The position numbers were made by a program, and so were the translations under genes. The notes under the pieces are model-generated. The model was not told the origin of the DNA, ran no database searches, and saw nothing but the letters and a program-made list of their open reading frames with translations. DNA of 64,000 bases from Ectopseudomonas khazarica (GTDB lineage Bacteria; Pseudomonadota; Gammaproteobacteria; Pseudomonadales; Pseudomonadaceae): the NCBI RefSeq assembly GCF_004521985.1, contig NZ_SBHZ01000001.1, positions 62,001-126,000 on the forward strand, written 5' to 3'. The first letter of the stretch is position 1. Every line of letters starts with the position of its first letter. Below, one piece after another: positions 62,934 to 64,000 of this stretch.

Positions 62934-64000
62934 TCAGAATGTCCAGCGCAGGGGCAGGCCGAGCTTGAACTCGACGGCGGCCGGCAGTTGATAGGCGCTG
63001 AGCGGCAGCGGGTGATCCGGCTCGATGGTCAGCTCGACCATCTGCCGCTGGTCGTCCACGCGACTGGAAACGATCTCGCCGGAGAAGGTGTCGTTGCTGC
63101 CCAGTACACGCATCTCCACCGCACGAACCCGCTCGAGCTTGTCCATGCGCTCGAAAGGAACGCTGGCCTTGATGTTCAGTGGCTGGTCCTGCGGCAGCAG
63201 ATGGACCAGCTCCTGCTGCTTGTAGGCGAAGCCGTCCAGGCGCGGTGCAGGGAAGTAGAGGCTGCAGTTGCACGGGCTGGCGATCACCGTTTCCACCGTG
63301 ACCCGACCCAGCAGGGCGGCGACATCCTGCTCGCTGAGGTCGCCCAGTGCGGCGATGTCGGCGGGGCTGGTGAGGCTGCTGGCCAGTTGCGTGGAGACGC
63401 TGGCCAGTGGTTGCCCGGTGCTGACGCTGGTCTGCTCGGCGCCGATCAGGTAACGCAGGTTGCCGTTCTCCGGCATGCTGACGATGTAGGCGTTGGCACC
63501 GACGACCGCTTGCGCGGCAGGCATCTGGAAGAACAGCAGGTAGCTCTTGTAGACGATCAGGGTCACTGCGGCGGCGCCGGCGCAGAAGAACAGCAGCGAA
63601 CCGAGGGCCGCCTTCAGGCGCTCTGCGGGCGTGCGTGCGCTGGCCTGCTTGGTCTTGCGCTCCTTGATGTAGTTCTCGCGCTGCATGACGTTGAACAGGC
63701 CGTTGATGTCGGCGATGTCGCCGGACATGTAGGCGGAGATGATGTAGCGCAGGATGTCGCGCTTCTGCCGGTCGAGCTCGACGAACTCGGCGCCGACTTC
63801 GCGGCCGCGCTGCGAGACGATCTTCAGCTTGGTATCGATGTTCAGGTCGACCGTGTGCAGGTTCAGCTTGATCGAGCCGTTGAACAGGCTGCCGATCTTC
63901 AGCGGCTGATCCAGCAGCAGGCCGATTCCGCCCAGGGAAATGTCCTGGATCTCGCACTCCAGTTCCTTGATGCCGTTGCCTGCCAGGGTCAGGCGGGCAG
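62934..64000 (-). CDS. alg44: Alg44-like PilZ/HlyD-type polymerization protein, 5' end outside window
   Basis: The frame is open to the window edge (355 visible residues). Upstream of the internal ATG 63728 it reads LTLAGNGIKELECEIQDISLGGIGLLLDQ, a PilZ domain with the (D/N)xSxxG motif for cyclic-di-GMP; the RxxxR box would be just outside. A membrane helix (AALGSLLFFCAGAAAVTLIVY) and a periplasmic HlyD-like domain with the conserved SPCNC block (SPCDC in P. aeruginosa) follow. It should couple c-di-GMP to polymer synthesis by Alg8. Confidence 0.88.
   Translation of the reverse strand, partial: ARLTLAGNGIKELECEIQDISLGGIGLLLDQPLKIGSLFNGSIKLNLHTVDLNIDTKLKIVSQRGREVGAEFVELDRQKRDILRYIISAYMSGDIADINGLFNVMQRENYIKERKTKQASARTPAERLKAALGSLLFFCAGAAAVTLIVYKSYLLFFQMPAAQAVVGANAYIVSMPENGNLRYLIGAEQTSVSTGQPLASVSTQLASSLTSPADIAALGDLSEQDVAALLGRVTVETVIASPCNCSLYFPAPRLDGFAYKQQELVHLLPQDQPLNIKASVPFERMDKLERVRAVEMRVLGSNDTFSGEIVSSRVDDQRQMVELTIEPDHPLPLSAYQLPAAVEFKLGLPLRWTF

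Overview
The window is a high-GC gammaproteobacterial chromosome segment that reads as Pseudomonas sensu lato, probably the mendocina/oleovorans/alcaligenes side of the genus. The reasons are the rhomboid-DUF1315-DUF2797-pepN block, a 1613-residue NAD-dependent glutamate dehydrogenase, the dapA-bamC-purC-tRNA-Ser order, OprD-type porins, alginate-type exopolysaccharide genes and Pseudomonas-like intergenic repeats. No database search was possible; names rest on motifs, lengths and gene order.

Layout. 1-5.5 kb: metallophosphoesterase (cut by the window edge), rhomboid protease, DUF1315, DUF2797 and pepN. 5.5-13.1 kb: a DUF1302-DUF1329-YCF48-MMPL export-type cluster preceded by a textbook sigma-54 promoter and an upstream inverted repeat. 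13.1-20.3 kb (minus): moxR-DUF58-DUF4381-batA-batB/C-batD, followed by a decayed duplicate of the batD 3' end. 20.4-31.9 kb: a catabolic island with pxpABC (5-oxoprolinase), two paralogous DctP binding proteins, one DctQ/DctM membrane pair, an OprD-family porin, a chemoreceptor and a LysR regulator. Four copies of one about 40-bp element, each ending in TTGGAC, face pxpA, dctP1, the porin and dctP2, so these units look like one regulon, probably for 5-oxoproline or a related acid. 32.2-45.6 kb: housekeeping genes (NAD-GDH, BepA-like M48 protease, TusA, PerM-type AI-2E, Bcp, GcvR, DapA, BamC, PurC) and a five-unit 186-bp tandem repeat array.

45.7-51.7 kb: tRNA-Ser(CGA) followed by a 5.9-kb island bounded by a perfect 36-bp direct repeat of the tRNA 3' end. 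It holds a toxin-antitoxin pair, a truncated tyrosine integrase, and a series of small, AT-richer minus-strand genes separated by attC-like sites: an integron cassette array with no integron integrase (CALIN type). Internal repeats suggest two elements in tandem.

52.1-64 kb: a PL7 alginate lyase converges on a minus-strand alginate-type operon ordered alg44-K-E-I-J-F-X-L-G, unlike the canonical 44-K-E-G-X-L-I-J-F. Its AlgG-like protein lacks the catalytic DPHD motif and its AlgK-like protein lacks a lipobox. Acetylation residues in AlgI, AlgJ and AlgX are intact, so the product is likely an acetylated, perhaps non-epimerised, alginate-like polymer. The polymerase and precursor genes would lie beyond the right edge.
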